Source of the DNA: QHXM01 sp032160165
GTDB taxonomy: Bacteria; Acidobacteriota; Blastocatellia; Pyrinomonadales; Pyrinomonadaceae
Assembly (NCBI GenBank): GCA_032160165.1
Contig: JAVHWA010000042.1
Coordinates: 4,952 to 68,951 of the forward strand
Length of the DNA stretch: 64,000 bases
Direction of reading: 5' to 3'
The position numbers and the translations under genes are program-made. Below, piece by piece: positions 15,934-23,762 of the stretch. Below the pieces are notes generated by a model that saw only the letters and a program-made list of their open reading frames with translations, made no database searches and was not told the origin of the DNA. Every line of letters starts with the position of its first letter. Position 1 is the first letter of the stretch.

Positions 15934-17586
15934 TTGCACAACCACGACGAGTCCGAGCGCAATGAGTGGGTCGAGTCAACACTAAGCGAGATGACTCTCG
16001 AAGAACGGGTCGGCCAGCTCTTAATGCCGGACGTCTCGGGCGTACTTATCCACGAGGAAAGCGAGCAGTTCGCGCGTCTCATCCACGCGATCGAGAAGCT
16101 ATCGGTCGGCGGGTTCATTATCTTCAACGGTGATGCGCTCACTACCGCGGCGCTGACCAACCGCCTGCAATCCCGCGCAAAGTTTCCACTTCTCTTTGCT
16201 TCCGATTTCGAGGGCGGAGTTGGAATGCAGCTTCGCGGCGGCACTCGCCTGCCCCGCGCGATGGCCCTGGCCGCGACAGGCGACACGGAATCCGCCGCCG
16301 AGGCCGCTCGCATCACTGCCCGCGAAGGAAGAGCAATCGGCGTCCACGTCAACTTCTATCCGGTCCTCGACGTAAACAATAATCCCGCCAATCCAATCAT
16401 CAACACGCGCGCATTCAGCGACAACCCCGAGACGGTCGCCAACTGGGGCGCCGCATTCATACGCGCCGCCCAGGACGAAGGACAGATCGCAACCGCCAAA
16501 CACTTTCCTGGTCACGGCGACACCGCTCTCGATTCACATATTCTGCTTCCAGTACTCGACGCTACGCGCGCGCGATTAGAGCATGTCGAGCTTCCTCCTT
16601 TTCGATCCGCCGTTCAGCGCGGCGTGCGAGCTTTGATGACGGCGCACATCGCGGTGCCGGCGCTGGAAGACGGCTTCCCTCGCATGAGGCCTGCCACTTT
16701 CTCGCCCCCTATTGTCGATGGAATACTTCGCCGAGAGATGAAGTTCGACGGCCTGATTTTTTCCGATGCGCTCAACATGGGAGCTGTGGCCGATCTGTAT
16801 GAGATCGGAGAAGCTGCGGTTCTCGCGATCGAGGCGGGTTGTGACGTCGCGCTCTACTCGGCCGATGTCGTTCGCAGTCACGAGGCACTCTGCGATGCTG
16901 TCACCTCGGGCCGCATCGCACGTGAACGCATAGATCAATCGGTTCGTCGGGTTCTTCAGGCGAAGGCGTGGTGCGGGCTCCACACCGAACGAATGGTTTC
17001 GTTGGACGGCGTCTGGGACGTCGTCGGGAGTCCATCGCATGCTTCCACCTCTCGCGAACTATTCGAGCGAGCGGTCACGCTGATACGCGACCCGCTCGGA
17101 CTTCTGCCGCTCGCGCTGGACAGTCGACGCGTGGCGGCGGTCATCTTGAAAGATGCCGTGCCGGTCTGGGCCCACGCTTTACGCGAGCCTGCCGGTTCGC
17201 GGTTTTCGAAGGAGCTTCAATCGCGGTATCGCGCGCGGCTGGTCGAATCGAGCGCCGATGCTTCGAACGTCGAACAGGTACTTGCGGGCGTTCATGATTG
17301 CGACATCGCGCTGGTGGCCGTCTGCGCGCGCGTAGCCGCGTACAAAGGCAGCGTCGCCCTGGGGCAGGCCCATGCTGAGGTACTGCGCGCCCTCGGCGAG
17401 GCGGGTATCCCTATGATCGTTACCGTCTTCGGTAATCCATATGTTCTTCCGGGAATGCCTGAGCGAGCGACAACACTGCTGACATTTGAGTCGGCAGTCG
17501 AATCCGAGGATGCGGCCGTTCGCGTGATTGCGGGAGAAGTACCCGCGCTCGGACGGTCACCGGTGAAGTTGCCAATGGCGAGTTGA
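15934..17586 (+). CDS. Glycoside hydrolase family 3 protein, NagZ-like beta-N-acetylhexosaminidase
   Basis: NagZ-type GH3 enzymes remove N-acetylglucosamine from muropeptides during peptidoglycan recycling. The 550-residue protein has the GH3 barrel at about residues 15-335. It carries the NagZ signature KHFPGHGDT (about 190), whose His is part of the catalytic His-Asp dyad, and SDALNMGAV, which contains the nucleophile Asp (about 280). The C-terminal part (about 360-550) resembles the second GH3 domain, which short proteobacterial NagZ lacks. No signal peptide is evident, so cytoplasmic action is likely. The start is a TTG with AGGGG about ten bases upstream; the conserved WVESTLSEMTLEERVGQLL favours it over the internal ATG. 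A broader hexosaminidase or glucosidase role cannot be excluded. Confidence 0.85.
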   Translation: MHNHDESERNEWVESTLSEMTLEERVGQLLMPDVSGVLIHEESEQFARLIHAIEKLSVGGFIIFNGDALTTAALTNRLQSRAKFPLLFASDFEGGVGMQLRGGTRLPRAMALAATGDTESAAEAARITAREGRAIGVHVNFYPVLDVNNNPANPIINTRAFSDNPETVANWGAAFIRAAQDEGQIATAKHFPGHGDTALDSHILLPVLDATRARLEHVELPPFRSAVQRGVRALMTAHIAVPALEDGFPRMRPATFSPPIVDGILRREMKFDGLIFSDALNMGAVADLYEIGEAAVLAIEAGCDVALYSADVVRSHEALCDAVTSGRIARERIDQSVRRVLQAKAWCGLHTERMVSLDGVWDVVGSPSHASTSRELFERAVTLIRDPLGLLPLALDSRRVAAVILKDAVPVWAHALREPAGSRFSKELQSRYRARLVESSADASNVEQVLAGVHDCDIALVAVCARVAAYKGSVALGQAHAEVLRALGEAGIPMIVTVFGNPYVLPGMPERATTLLTFESAVESEDAAVRVIAGEVPALGRSPVKLPMAS

Positions 17587-17602
17587 TAATTGAAACGAAG
17601 CG

Positions 17603-17941
17603 ATGCTCGAGATGACCATTGATCGGATACGAGAAGTTGTTGAGGCAACTTACAAAGAGTGTTTCGAAGATTACGTTGGACTGTGGGAGATACCGGCGCA
17701 ATTCGAACAACTCCATGGCATTGGCGACGAACGACTGCGTCGCGTCGAATCTTTCAAAGTGATAGAGCGGTTGCTTCGCTTGCCTGCTATCGGAGTCGGG
17801 CAGTTCCGTCCCCATGAAGCGGTATTTGATTTTTGGAATCTTTCGCCAGTTGAGGCGCTCGACAGAATTGCTTCAGAATGGGACGAACTCGGACATGAAC
17901 CGAGTTTGGGAGAGATCGCATGGTTCACGTCACGGGATTGA
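17603..17941 (+). CDS. Hypothetical protein, possible gene-cassette product
   Basis: A 112-residue soluble protein beginning MLEMTIDRIREVVEATY; no signal, membrane segment or recognised domain. It is acidic with several Trp residues (YVGLWEIPAQFE, FDFWNLSP, EIAWFTSRD). It starts 16 bases after the GH3 gene and ends only 15 bases before the first attC-like site. That position is typical for a gene carried on an integron cassette, although no attC-like site is visible on its 5' side. The ATG at 17612 is an alternative start. Confidence 0.6.
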   Translation: MLEMTIDRIREVVEATYKECFEDYVGLWEIPAQFEQLHGIGDERLRRVESFKVIERLLRLPAIGVGQFRPHEAVFDFWNLSPVEALDRIASEWDELGHEPSLGEIAWFTSRD

Positions 17942-17956
17942 TGTTGCGACCCCGCA

Positions 17957-18064
17957 ATCCAACAAAGCTTGCAGCTGACGGCGCGATGCGTGCTTCTCAA
18001 GTAAACTCCTTCTTCGTAAATTGAAGGCTGATCGCGCGCCGAAGCTGAAGGCCAGCGTTGCGCG
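17957..18064. repeat. attC-like recombination site 1
   Basis: A 108-base imperfect palindrome. It opens with ATCCAAC (fits the integron R'' consensus RYYYAAC) and AAAGCTTGCAGCTGACGGCG, and closes with ATCGCGCGCCGAAGCTGAAG followed by GCCAGCGTTGCGC, whose GTTG lies where the R' core is expected. The outer arms pair as GC.TT.CAGCT.CGGCGCG.AT with unpaired bases on one strand, as in attC hairpins. A near copy lies at 18621-18727. Confidence 0.65.
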
Positions 18065-18102
18065 TGCCAACCTATGGAATCGATTGACCGTATCGGGAAT
18101 CA

Positions 18103-18309
18103 ATGTTTATATTCAACGGCATGAGCGCAGGAAATATCAAAGAAGAGGCAAGACGATTGTTGGAGAGTTTGCCCGATGATCTGACCTGGGATCAGTTAAT
18201 GCACGAAATTTATGTGCGGCAGTCGATTGAGGGTGGCTTGGCCGATAGCAAAGCTGGCAAGACCGTTGATGTGACGGAAGTGCGGGAGCGATTCGGGCTA
18301 CCATCGTGA
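18103..18309 (+). CDS. Antitoxin of a type II toxin-antitoxin pair
   Basis: A 68-residue acidic protein (62 residues if the second ATG at 18121 is used). The segments IKEEARRLLESLPDDLTWDQ and LMHEIYVRQSIEGGLADSKA resemble the small antitoxins encoded with RelE/ParE toxins, which cover the toxin surface and often repress their own promoter. Its stop codon overlaps the GTG start of the toxin by four bases, the usual coupling in such pairs. The pair sits between two attC-like sites, so it probably travels as a cassette; stabilising toxin-antitoxin cassettes are well known in chromosomal integrons. Confidence 0.8.
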   Translation: MFIFNGMSAGNIKEEARRLLESLPDDLTWDQLMHEIYVRQSIEGGLADSKAGKTVDVTEVRERFGLPS

Positions 18310-18602
18310 AGGTCCTCTGGACAGAATCGGCACTCGCTCAGCTTCAAGCAATACATGATTATGTTGCTCAGTCCTCACCGGAATACGCTCTCCGGATTAT
18401 TGATCGCTTAACGGCTCGCTCAATTCAAATTGCGACGTTTCCCGTTTCAGGTCGAATGGTTCCTGAGTATGACCTGAATGACGTGCGGGAAGTGATCGAA
18501 GGGTCCTATCGAATTATCTATTTAATCGACTCTGGACAGCAGAAAATTGAGGTGCTAGCTGTAATCCACAGCTCCCGCGAGCAACTTCCGCCTTTAGGAT
18601 GA
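18306..18602 (+). CDS. RelE/ParE-family toxin
   Basis: A 98-residue basic protein with the ParE/RelE pattern: VLWTESALAQLQAIHDYVAQ (N-terminal strand and helices), RLTARSIQIATFPVSGRMVP, then the strands EVIEGSYRIIYLID and KIEVLAVIHSSREQLPP. RelE-type members cut mRNA on the ribosome, whereas ParE-type members inhibit gyrase; the sequence looks closer to ParE/RelE2 but does not settle the target. The GTG start lies inside the end of the antitoxin gene. The stop is followed within 20 bases by the second attC-like site. Confidence 0.85.
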   Translation: MKVLWTESALAQLQAIHDYVAQSSPEYALRIIDRLTARSIQIATFPVSGRMVPEYDLNDVREVIEGSYRIIYLIDSGQQKIEVLAVIHSSREQLPPLG

Positions 18603-18620
18603 GTGAGTAGAATCGGCCAC

Positions 18621-18727
18621 TCCCAACAAAGCCTTGCAGCCGACGGCGCGATAACTTGGCTCTCAACTCACCTTTTCCTTCAGCTAGAATGTTAATCGCG
18701 CGCCGCCGCTTAGGCGCAGCGTTAACC
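18621..18727. repeat. attC-like recombination site 2
   Basis: A 107-base imperfect palindrome nearly the same length as site 1. It opens TCCCAACAAAGCCTTGCAGC followed by CGACGGCGCGATAAC, and closes GTTAATCGCGCGCCGCCGCT followed by TAGGCGCAGCGTTAACC. The arms complement over GGCGCG.AT.AAC and AAC..GC, with extra bases on one side. The middle is unlike site 1, as expected for attC sites, where only the ends are conserved. No integrase gene or attI site is in the window. Confidence 0.65.
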
Positions 18728-18828
18728 GCTGGTTTTCACTGTGCGTAAGGAGTAAAACCGGAACGCTCGGGCCACGCTGACGTGTTAACTTCTGCAGCAG
18801 CAAAAAGCTTAAAAAGGAGCACAACCTC

Positions 18829-19314
18829 ATGCGCAAAACGAAATTCGTTTTAATCGTCAGTCTTCTACTTTTCTCTGTCCCGGTCGCCCCTGCTCAGCAG
18901 CAAAAGATTCCAGTCGCGCTTGAGTCTGAGTATCGCATCCGACGCAGGGCGATAGACGTAGTCCTACCTGAATACCCGGAAGAGGCGAAGGCTGTAGGCG
19001 CTCAAGGACTGGTCATCGTAGCGGTACATTTTGAGAGAGACGGCACATACGATGGTATGAAAGTAGCGATGTCCCCTCACCCTTCCATTACAGATGCGGT
19101 TGACGCTTCGCTCCGGCAGTGGAGAGTCATGCCCGTCAATAAGACAGGCGATTACCGCCTTCAGGGGGAGCTACGCTTTCGCTTTGTCATCGAAGGCCGG
19201 GAGTACCGTGTTGAGATACTGCCCGACGAAGAACAGAGGCGAACCAGCCCACAATATAGGCGAATCGATGTGGGGTTTCGGCGCTCGTGGAGTAAGCAAG
19301 ACTGGGAAGATTAG
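18829..19314 (+). CDS. Secreted protein with TonB C-terminal-like domain
   Basis: A 161-residue protein with a signal peptide (FVLIVSLLLFSVPVAPAQQQ) and a TonB C-terminal fold at about residues 40-130. The pattern VVLPEYPEEAKAVGAQGLVI, then VHFERDGTYDG, then VDASLRQWRVMP matches the family motif in which PxYPxxA and G.V.V..... DG precede a conserved A...W.F.P. Full TonB proteins span the inner membrane and energise outer membrane receptors. This one lacks the Pro-rich linker and has a cleavable-looking leader, so it is probably a free periplasmic relative. AAGGAG lies ten bases before the ATG. It follows attC-like site 2 by about 100 bases and might belong to a further cassette. Confidence 0.8.
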   Translation: MRKTKFVLIVSLLLFSVPVAPAQQQKIPVALESEYRIRRRAIDVVLPEYPEEAKAVGAQGLVIVAVHFERDGTYDGMKVAMSPHPSITDAVDASLRQWRVMPVNKTGDYRLQGELRFRFVIEGREYRVEILPDEEQRRTSPQYRRIDVGFRRSWSKQDWED

Positions 19315-19330
19315 AGTTGTCTTCCGCTCT

Positions 19331-19513
19331 GCCGCCGGATGTGAGGCGAGGGCTATGCCCCGCCGTAGCAGTGGTGTTTGTACCTTGGGGCTACGCCCTT
19401 CGTGCGGCCTTTGGCTCAAGGAATCCGAAGGGGCTGAGCCCGAACCAGGGGCATAGCCCGAAATTGTCTGGCCACTGTCGGCGGGGCAAAGCCACCGACT
19501 CACATCCGGCGGC
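19331..19513. repeat. 183-base near-palindrome
   Basis: The outer arms GCCGCCGGATGTGAG (19331-19345) and CTCACATCCGGCGGC (19499-19513) are perfectly complementary. The complementarity continues inward with gaps: GGCTATGCCCCGCCG against CGGCGGGGCAAAGCC, and CAGTGG against CCACTG. The centre contains two GGGGC..AGCCC-type hairpins. It looks like a structured, possibly mobile, non-coding element between two unrelated genes. Confidence 0.7.
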
Positions 19514-19690
19514 GAAGCCGAACACGACTAGCACATGATCGTTAAGAAAACCCTTCAAAGAACAATGGAAGGATAGAGGCGATGCAATTGGAGCTTGGGT
19601 CATCATCGATCCAACTGTTTGCCAGGGATCCGCAGCGCTCGTCGACAATAGCTGTGGAGCTATCTAAACCAAGCAATGAAAGGAAGGAAC

Positions 19691-20215
19691 ATGAAAGGCT
19701 TTCTCAGACCTATCTCGCTACTCCTGCTCTCTCTCCTTTTGGCACATTCATGTCTAGCACAAGAAAAGCGCGAACCCTCGACCCCAGAGGAGAGGGACAC
19801 GGCTGTCAAGATTGCTCGCCTCTTAGAGTCGGACCCGTTTCACAAGGACGCGAAGAAGGCACGCGAGTGGTTCACATTGTGGTTGATCCACGTCCCCGAC
19901 ATCAGCATCGAGCTGTGCAGAGATTACCTGGGTCCGGTCCTGGGCTCGAAGAAGTACTACTCTTCTGAGATCTTCGTGCAGATGATGTTCTCTAGTGCCG
20001 CGTTTATTATCGAGCACCCCGACGAGGCAAAGGACAAGACGGCCGTAAACCTGGCCGGTGTGGAAGGCGCGCTTAAAGCCTACGAGGCAATTCTGAAGAC
20101 CAAGCCCAAAGCCCAGTGGGAATTTCTCGATGGGCTGATCGCGAAGCGCGAAAAGGGTGAGTTGAGGGCGTACGTGCAGGATATTGCGGAGCACAAGTGT
20201 AAGGCCAAGCCGTAG
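19691..20215 (+). CDS. Secreted hypothetical protein
   Basis: A 174-residue protein with a signal peptide (MKGFLRPISLLLLSLLLAHS followed by CLAQE; the Cys could be a lipid site but the context is not a clear lipobox). The mature part is helical: PEERDTAVKIARLLESDPF, KKAREWFTLWLIHVPDISIE, IEHPDEAKDKTAVNLAGVEG, and a Lys-rich end. The ATG at 19691 is chosen because GGAAGGAAC lies directly before it; an upstream ATG at 19676 is unsupported. No domain name comes to mind. The gene lies between the long palindrome and another secreted protein, without close neighbours. Confidence 0.7.
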   Translation: MKGFLRPISLLLLSLLLAHSCLAQEKREPSTPEERDTAVKIARLLESDPFHKDAKKAREWFTLWLIHVPDISIELCRDYLGPVLGSKKYYSSEIFVQMMFSSAAFIIEHPDEAKDKTAVNLAGVEGALKAYEAILKTKPKAQWEFLDGLIAKREKGELRAYVQDIAEHKCKAKP

Positions 20216-20360
20216 CCGGGGGCGCCACCTAAGCGGCGGAGCAGAATCTGACATCGATCACGCCTGATCCGACTCTCTCGGGCCGAAATAAACGAACGCC
20301 GAGCAAGAAAAAGCGTGATAATCCTCATCCCAGAACTGTCGTATTGAAAGGAAGCCCGCG

Positions 20361-21020
20361 ATGACAAGACAAGTAAGATTTCTTCCAGCGGTGGTTTGCG
20401 CAGTCATACTCTTCAGTATTCCTTCGATTGCTCAAACCCTCGAACGGCGCTCAACGGACTCGGCACCACAGGAACTATCGCCAAAGCTTCCTGCGAACGC
20501 CACCTCGCTCGACATCGTGGCGAATGAAATCGGGCTGCTGAGGAAATCGCTTCAAACTTTGAACGTTAGACTGCGCGAGATAAGTGAAAGGGTCCTCGCT
20601 CCCGACGCAAACCAAAGCGGCTCGCCCAATGACAAGCAAAATCGCCTGGCGCTCAACCTGGATGTTCTAACCCGCGCCGAACAACGCGCCGAAATTTTGC
20701 GAAAACTCCTTCTCGAATTGATCGAGAAAGAAACGTCATTAAGAAGTCGCATGATCGGCATCGAAGAAGATATGCGTCCTGAAAGTATCGAGCGCGCTAT
20801 GGTTTCGATAGGCTCAACCCGCACTCTTGAGCTGCGGGACACTCGACGCCGGGTCCTGGAGAATGAGCGCAGGGGAATTGAAAGTCTGCTGAATCAAACT
20901 CTTCAAAGCCGGGGTAGGCTGGAGGACGACGTGAAACAAGCTGACGCTATGGTTTTCAAAATCCGGCAGCGCTTACTCCCGGTAATTGAAAAAGAGATTG
21001 AGAAAATCAATCCCAATTGA
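20361..21020 (+). CDS. Secreted coiled-coil protein, hypothetical
   Basis: A 219-residue protein with a signal peptide (FLPAVVCAVILFSIPSIAQ) and, from about residue 45 to the end, almost continuous amphipathic helix (NEIGLLRKSLQTLNVRLREI, AEILRKLLLELIEKETSLRS, RRRVLENERRGIESLLNQTL), which predicts a coiled coil. No enzymatic motif. GAAAGGAAG lies upstream of the ATG. It may be a periplasmic structural or scaffold protein, but nothing in the neighbourhood fixes a role. Confidence 0.65.
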   Translation: MTRQVRFLPAVVCAVILFSIPSIAQTLERRSTDSAPQELSPKLPANATSLDIVANEIGLLRKSLQTLNVRLREISERVLAPDANQSGSPNDKQNRLALNLDVLTRAEQRAEILRKLLLELIEKETSLRSRMIGIEEDMRPESIERAMVSIGSTRTLELRDTRRRVLENERRGIESLLNQTLQSRGRLEDDVKQADAMVFKIRQRLLPVIEKEIEKINPN

Positions 21021-21107
21021 AGGTTAGTCGAAAAGTCCTCAATCTGATTCTTTACTGCCGAACCTACCAGCGTTGAGTTTCGTATCGAAGACCAGGAGAT
21101 GGATCGG

Positions 21108-21611
21108 ATGTACTGTCCTAAGTGCGGCAAAGAGAATGATGGCGAGCAGCGTTTTTGCCGCGCATGCGGACTTGGATTGCGTTCGATCTCGGATGCGTTG
21201 GCAAGCGAGCTATCTACGCCCGGAACTACTGAAATGGCGATTCAGAGCGCTCCTGCCCTGCAAAGCAACTGGCGGAATCCCCTGCTGTTCGGCTTCTTTC
21301 TTCTCACTCTGGGACTGACGATCATTATTCTTGGCAAGAAGGTTTTCGGCGAGCAGTTGGTGGCGGACATCGGGACATTTCTCTCCGTTCTTGGCATTGG
21401 ATTCCTGATCTACAAAGGCATCTCCTTGCTTCGATCTCAGCCCGCTACTACGTCACGGCCGGACATCCTTCTCGAGGCCAGACCCTCTTTTCTCAAAACC
21501 AAGCCCACAAAGGAGCTCGCTCCAGCATCGCCCGACGCGGCGCCGCCGAGCGTAACCGAACATACGACCCGCCACTTTGAACCGGTATTTAATAGAGGAA
21601 ACAAGGACTAG
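21108..21611 (+). CDS. Zinc-ribbon membrane protein, hypothetical
   Basis: A 167-residue protein. The N-terminus is a zinc ribbon, MYCPKCGKENDGEQRFCRAC, with two CxxC pairs, followed by a linker and two adjacent membrane helices (about 53-75 LLFGFFLLTLGLTIIILG and about 82-103 ADIGTFLSVLGIGFLIYKGI), then a Pro-rich tail. The ATG at 21108 has AGGAG eight bases upstream; the ATG at 21099 would abut it. Such short zinc-ribbon membrane proteins are common and functionally uncharacterised. Confidence 0.7.
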   Translation: MYCPKCGKENDGEQRFCRACGLGLRSISDALASELSTPGTTEMAIQSAPALQSNWRNPLLFGFFLLTLGLTIIILGKKVFGEQLVADIGTFLSVLGIGFLIYKGISLLRSQPATTSRPDILLEARPSFLKTKPTKELAPASPDAAPPSVTEHTTRHFEPVFNRGNKD

Positions 21612-21632
21612 TTGGTATTGCGAATTAAGTTT

Positions 21633-21787
21633 GACCACAGAGGCCACAGAGGTCACCGGGCAGAGAAAGAATTCTCAATTCTGAATTCTGAATTGTGAAT
21701 TTAGAGAAAGACGAAAGCTGTCTTCAATTCATCATTCAGAATTCAAAATTCATAACTTCTCTGTGCTCTCTGTGCTCTCTGTGGTTC
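21633..21787. repeat. Palindrome with CACAGAG and GAATTC words
   Basis: The left arm GACCACAGAGGCCACAGAGG (21633-21652) is answered by CTCTGTGCTCTCTGTGGTTC-type sequence ending at 21787. Inside, AATTCTGAATTCTGAATTG is answered by ATTCAGAATTCAAAATTC. The result is a nested imperfect inverted repeat of about 155 bases between two convergent genes, with arms made of short repeated words. Confidence 0.65.
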
Positions 21788-21817
21788 ATTCTCGGTGGAT
21801 TATTCTTCGATCCAAGT

Positions 21818-23179
21818 CTACTTCACCGGCACGTACTTGACGATCTTGTAGCGATTGCGCTCGGTGGCGAAGATTTCGTTTCGATCGTTGATAGCCATCC
21901 CGAAGACCACGATGTTCCCGCCAAAGGAATCAAGATACCTGCCATCGTTATCGAAGACATGCACGCCGCGACCCGAATCGCTGACGTAAATTCGGCCCTG
22001 TCCATCAACCGCGATGCTGTTGGCCGAGCTGAACTGTCCCGGCCCATTGCCTCGTCCGCCAAACCTGTTGATGAACTTTCCGTTTGGCGAGAGCTTGTAC
22101 ACGGTCTGATCGCTTCGTCCCATTACATACATATCGCCCTGCCCGTCGACGGCTAACCGGTCGAACGAACCATCCTCGCTGGTCTTATCTCTAAGATTGA
22201 TTTGGGTTCGGAATGCACCGTCGGGTCCGATGTGTATAAGATTGTATTGGCCCGCGATGGCATAGAGACTTCCATCCAGTCCCACCTCGACATCATAGTA
22301 AGTATCGTGCGGATTTGTAGGAGGTTTCGCGACCTCGCCCAACAGCTCGCCGGTTGCAGCGGAGTAACGGTAGGTCGCGCGCGGTTGAGCCACGTATACG
22401 ACACCCTTGCGATCGACTTCCAGATCATAGACCGCCGCTTTGGGGTCAAGCATCCATTGCGTAATGAACTTTCCCTGCGAGTCGAAGACTTGAATCCGGC
22501 CACCCAGATATTCCGCTACGTAGATCCGCCCGTCGTTATCGACGGCGACGCTTCTCGCATCTTTGAACTGACCCGCGCCAATGCCTTCGCTGCCGAACTC
22601 AAGCGCGGGAGCTGCGAAGCCAGGAGCGGCGGAACTTCCCTTTGATCCGTCGGCCGCAAACGTCGGTGTACTGTGCTGCACCGCCTTAAAAGCCGTAATT
22701 ATTCCCACCGCAGCGAAGATAACGGGGACGAGAATAAGCAGGACGATAAACCCCACCACCCAACGTCCTATCCTCTTACCCTGCAGATTCACTACCTGGG
22801 CAGGTTGGACTGCTTGAAACGGTTGGGAATAGTCAGACTGCACATCCGTCTGCGAGACGGTGATCGGTTGACCGCGCTCGATCTGCTCAACCGCCGCCTT
22901 GGCTTCCGCCAGTCCGCTGCCGAAAGTTTCGCGATACAGCTTAATTGCCCCGATTTTATTTCGCGCCTGAAGCAATTGCGAGATCTCGGCCATCTTCATT
23001 GCCCGATCGATCAAAGAAAGCAGCGAGCCTCCGGGCGAAGGTCTGGACACGTTGATGGGTCGCAGCTCTTCGGGAAGGATCGCGTTGTTTCCACAATAAC
23101 CACAACGCACCGTCATGCCCTCGGCGCTCGCCAGATCGAGAGGCGCCGAGCACATTGAGCAGTTGAAAGGTTTGGTCAT
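21818..23179 (-). CDS. Membrane-anchored NHL-repeat protein with zinc ribbon
   Basis: A 453-residue protein. The N-terminus is a zinc ribbon (CSMC ... CGYC, residues 8-32). About residues 55-105 (MAEISQLLQARNKIGAIKLY, then GLAEAKAAVEQIE) resemble the helical C-terminal domain of ribosomal protein L7/L12, seen in other membrane proteins. A single membrane helix follows (about 142-165, VVGFIVLLILVPVIFAAVGI). The C-terminal 260 residues form an NHL-type beta-propeller with units such as DARSVAVDNDGRIYVAEYLG, DRLAVDGQGDMYVMGRSD and NSIAVDGQGRIYVSDSGRG. The propeller is probably outside the cytoplasm and binds ligand or protein. Role unknown. Confidence 0.8.
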   Translation of the reverse strand: MTKPFNCSMCSAPLDLASAEGMTVRCGYCGNNAILPEELRPINVSRPSPGGSLLSLIDRAMKMAEISQLLQARNKIGAIKLYRETFGSGLAEAKAAVEQIERGQPITVSQTDVQSDYSQPFQAVQPAQVVNLQGKRIGRWVVGFIVLLILVPVIFAAVGIITAFKAVQHSTPTFAADGSKGSSAAPGFAAPALEFGSEGIGAGQFKDARSVAVDNDGRIYVAEYLGGRIQVFDSQGKFITQWMLDPKAAVYDLEVDRKGVVYVAQPRATYRYSAATGELLGEVAKPPTNPHDTYYDVEVGLDGSLYAIAGQYNLIHIGPDGAFRTQINLRDKTSEDGSFDRLAVDGQGDMYVMGRSDQTVYKLSPNGKFINRFGGRGNGPGQFSSANSIAVDGQGRIYVSDSGRGVHVFDNDGRYLDSFGGNIVVFGMAINDRNEIFATERNRYKIVKYVPVK

Positions 23180-23549
23180 CCAGGCATTCCTCTTCGGGTG
23201 TTCCTCATCGACAGGCTCGGTTTGGGCTCTATCATAACCTACGAGGCGATTGCGTTTTTTTGCGAATAAAGCTCTTCAGAACGCACGCTGGAATAGTGAT
23301 GGATTTTCTTCCGCGGCGACGCCGGACCGCACACAATACCCAGGCGGATAAAAACCGCTCGCTCTCACCGGGTCATGCAGGACCCGACGCTACCGCGTTT
23401 CGGTACTGACCTCATTGACACGGCGGCCCATTAGCTCACCGATCTATTCACCAGCACCCCAAGCTGTATCAGTTTGCGCTCCCTGGCAAACAGTGAGACG
23501 ATTGCGCGAGTCCATACGCCATCATAATTCATGACCGGAGGTCGAATTA
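23180..23549. other. Divergent intergenic region with a hairpin
   Basis: About 370 bases between the NHL gene and the small gene at 23550. A hairpin CGGGTC/GACCCG with a six-base loop lies at 23369-23386. The following CGCTACCGCGTTTCGGTACT resembles pieces of the palindrome at 39679-39775, so this may be a degenerate copy of the same element. Both promoters should lie here but no convincing boxes were picked out. Confidence 0.45.
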
Positions 23550-23720
23550 GTGGAGATCGATAAAGATAAGGTCAGGACCCAGGACGAAGAGGCCGAAGCA
23601 GCCCCGATTGATCAGGTAGAGGAACGCGTCGAAAGAGAGATGCGGGAAATCGAAGAGCGCGCCAGGAAGAGCGTGGCCGAAGGACTGGGCGAAACCCCTG
23701 AGCGGGGCTCAGACAAGTAA
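23550..23720 (+). CDS. Small charged protein, hypothetical
   Basis: A 56-residue protein from a GTG start at 23550 with GGAGG eight bases upstream. It begins MEIDKDKVRTQDEEAEAAP and has a Glu/Arg-rich helix in the middle (VEEREREMREIEERARK-like alternation). No hydrophobic segment or domain. The good ribosome-binding site and the uniform composition argue that it is real. It resembles the small charged protein at 2979-3176 in style only. Confidence 0.6.
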   Translation: MEIDKDKVRTQDEEAEAAPIDQVEERVEREMREIEERARKSVAEGLGETPERGSDK

Positions 23721-23762
23721 GGCAACCTCAAGGCAAGCCACTCAAACCTAAATGGGTGGGCG

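Noticed and set aside
22673..23158. 161-codon plus-strand frame
   Set aside because: Antisense of the NHL protein gene, which has clear domains.
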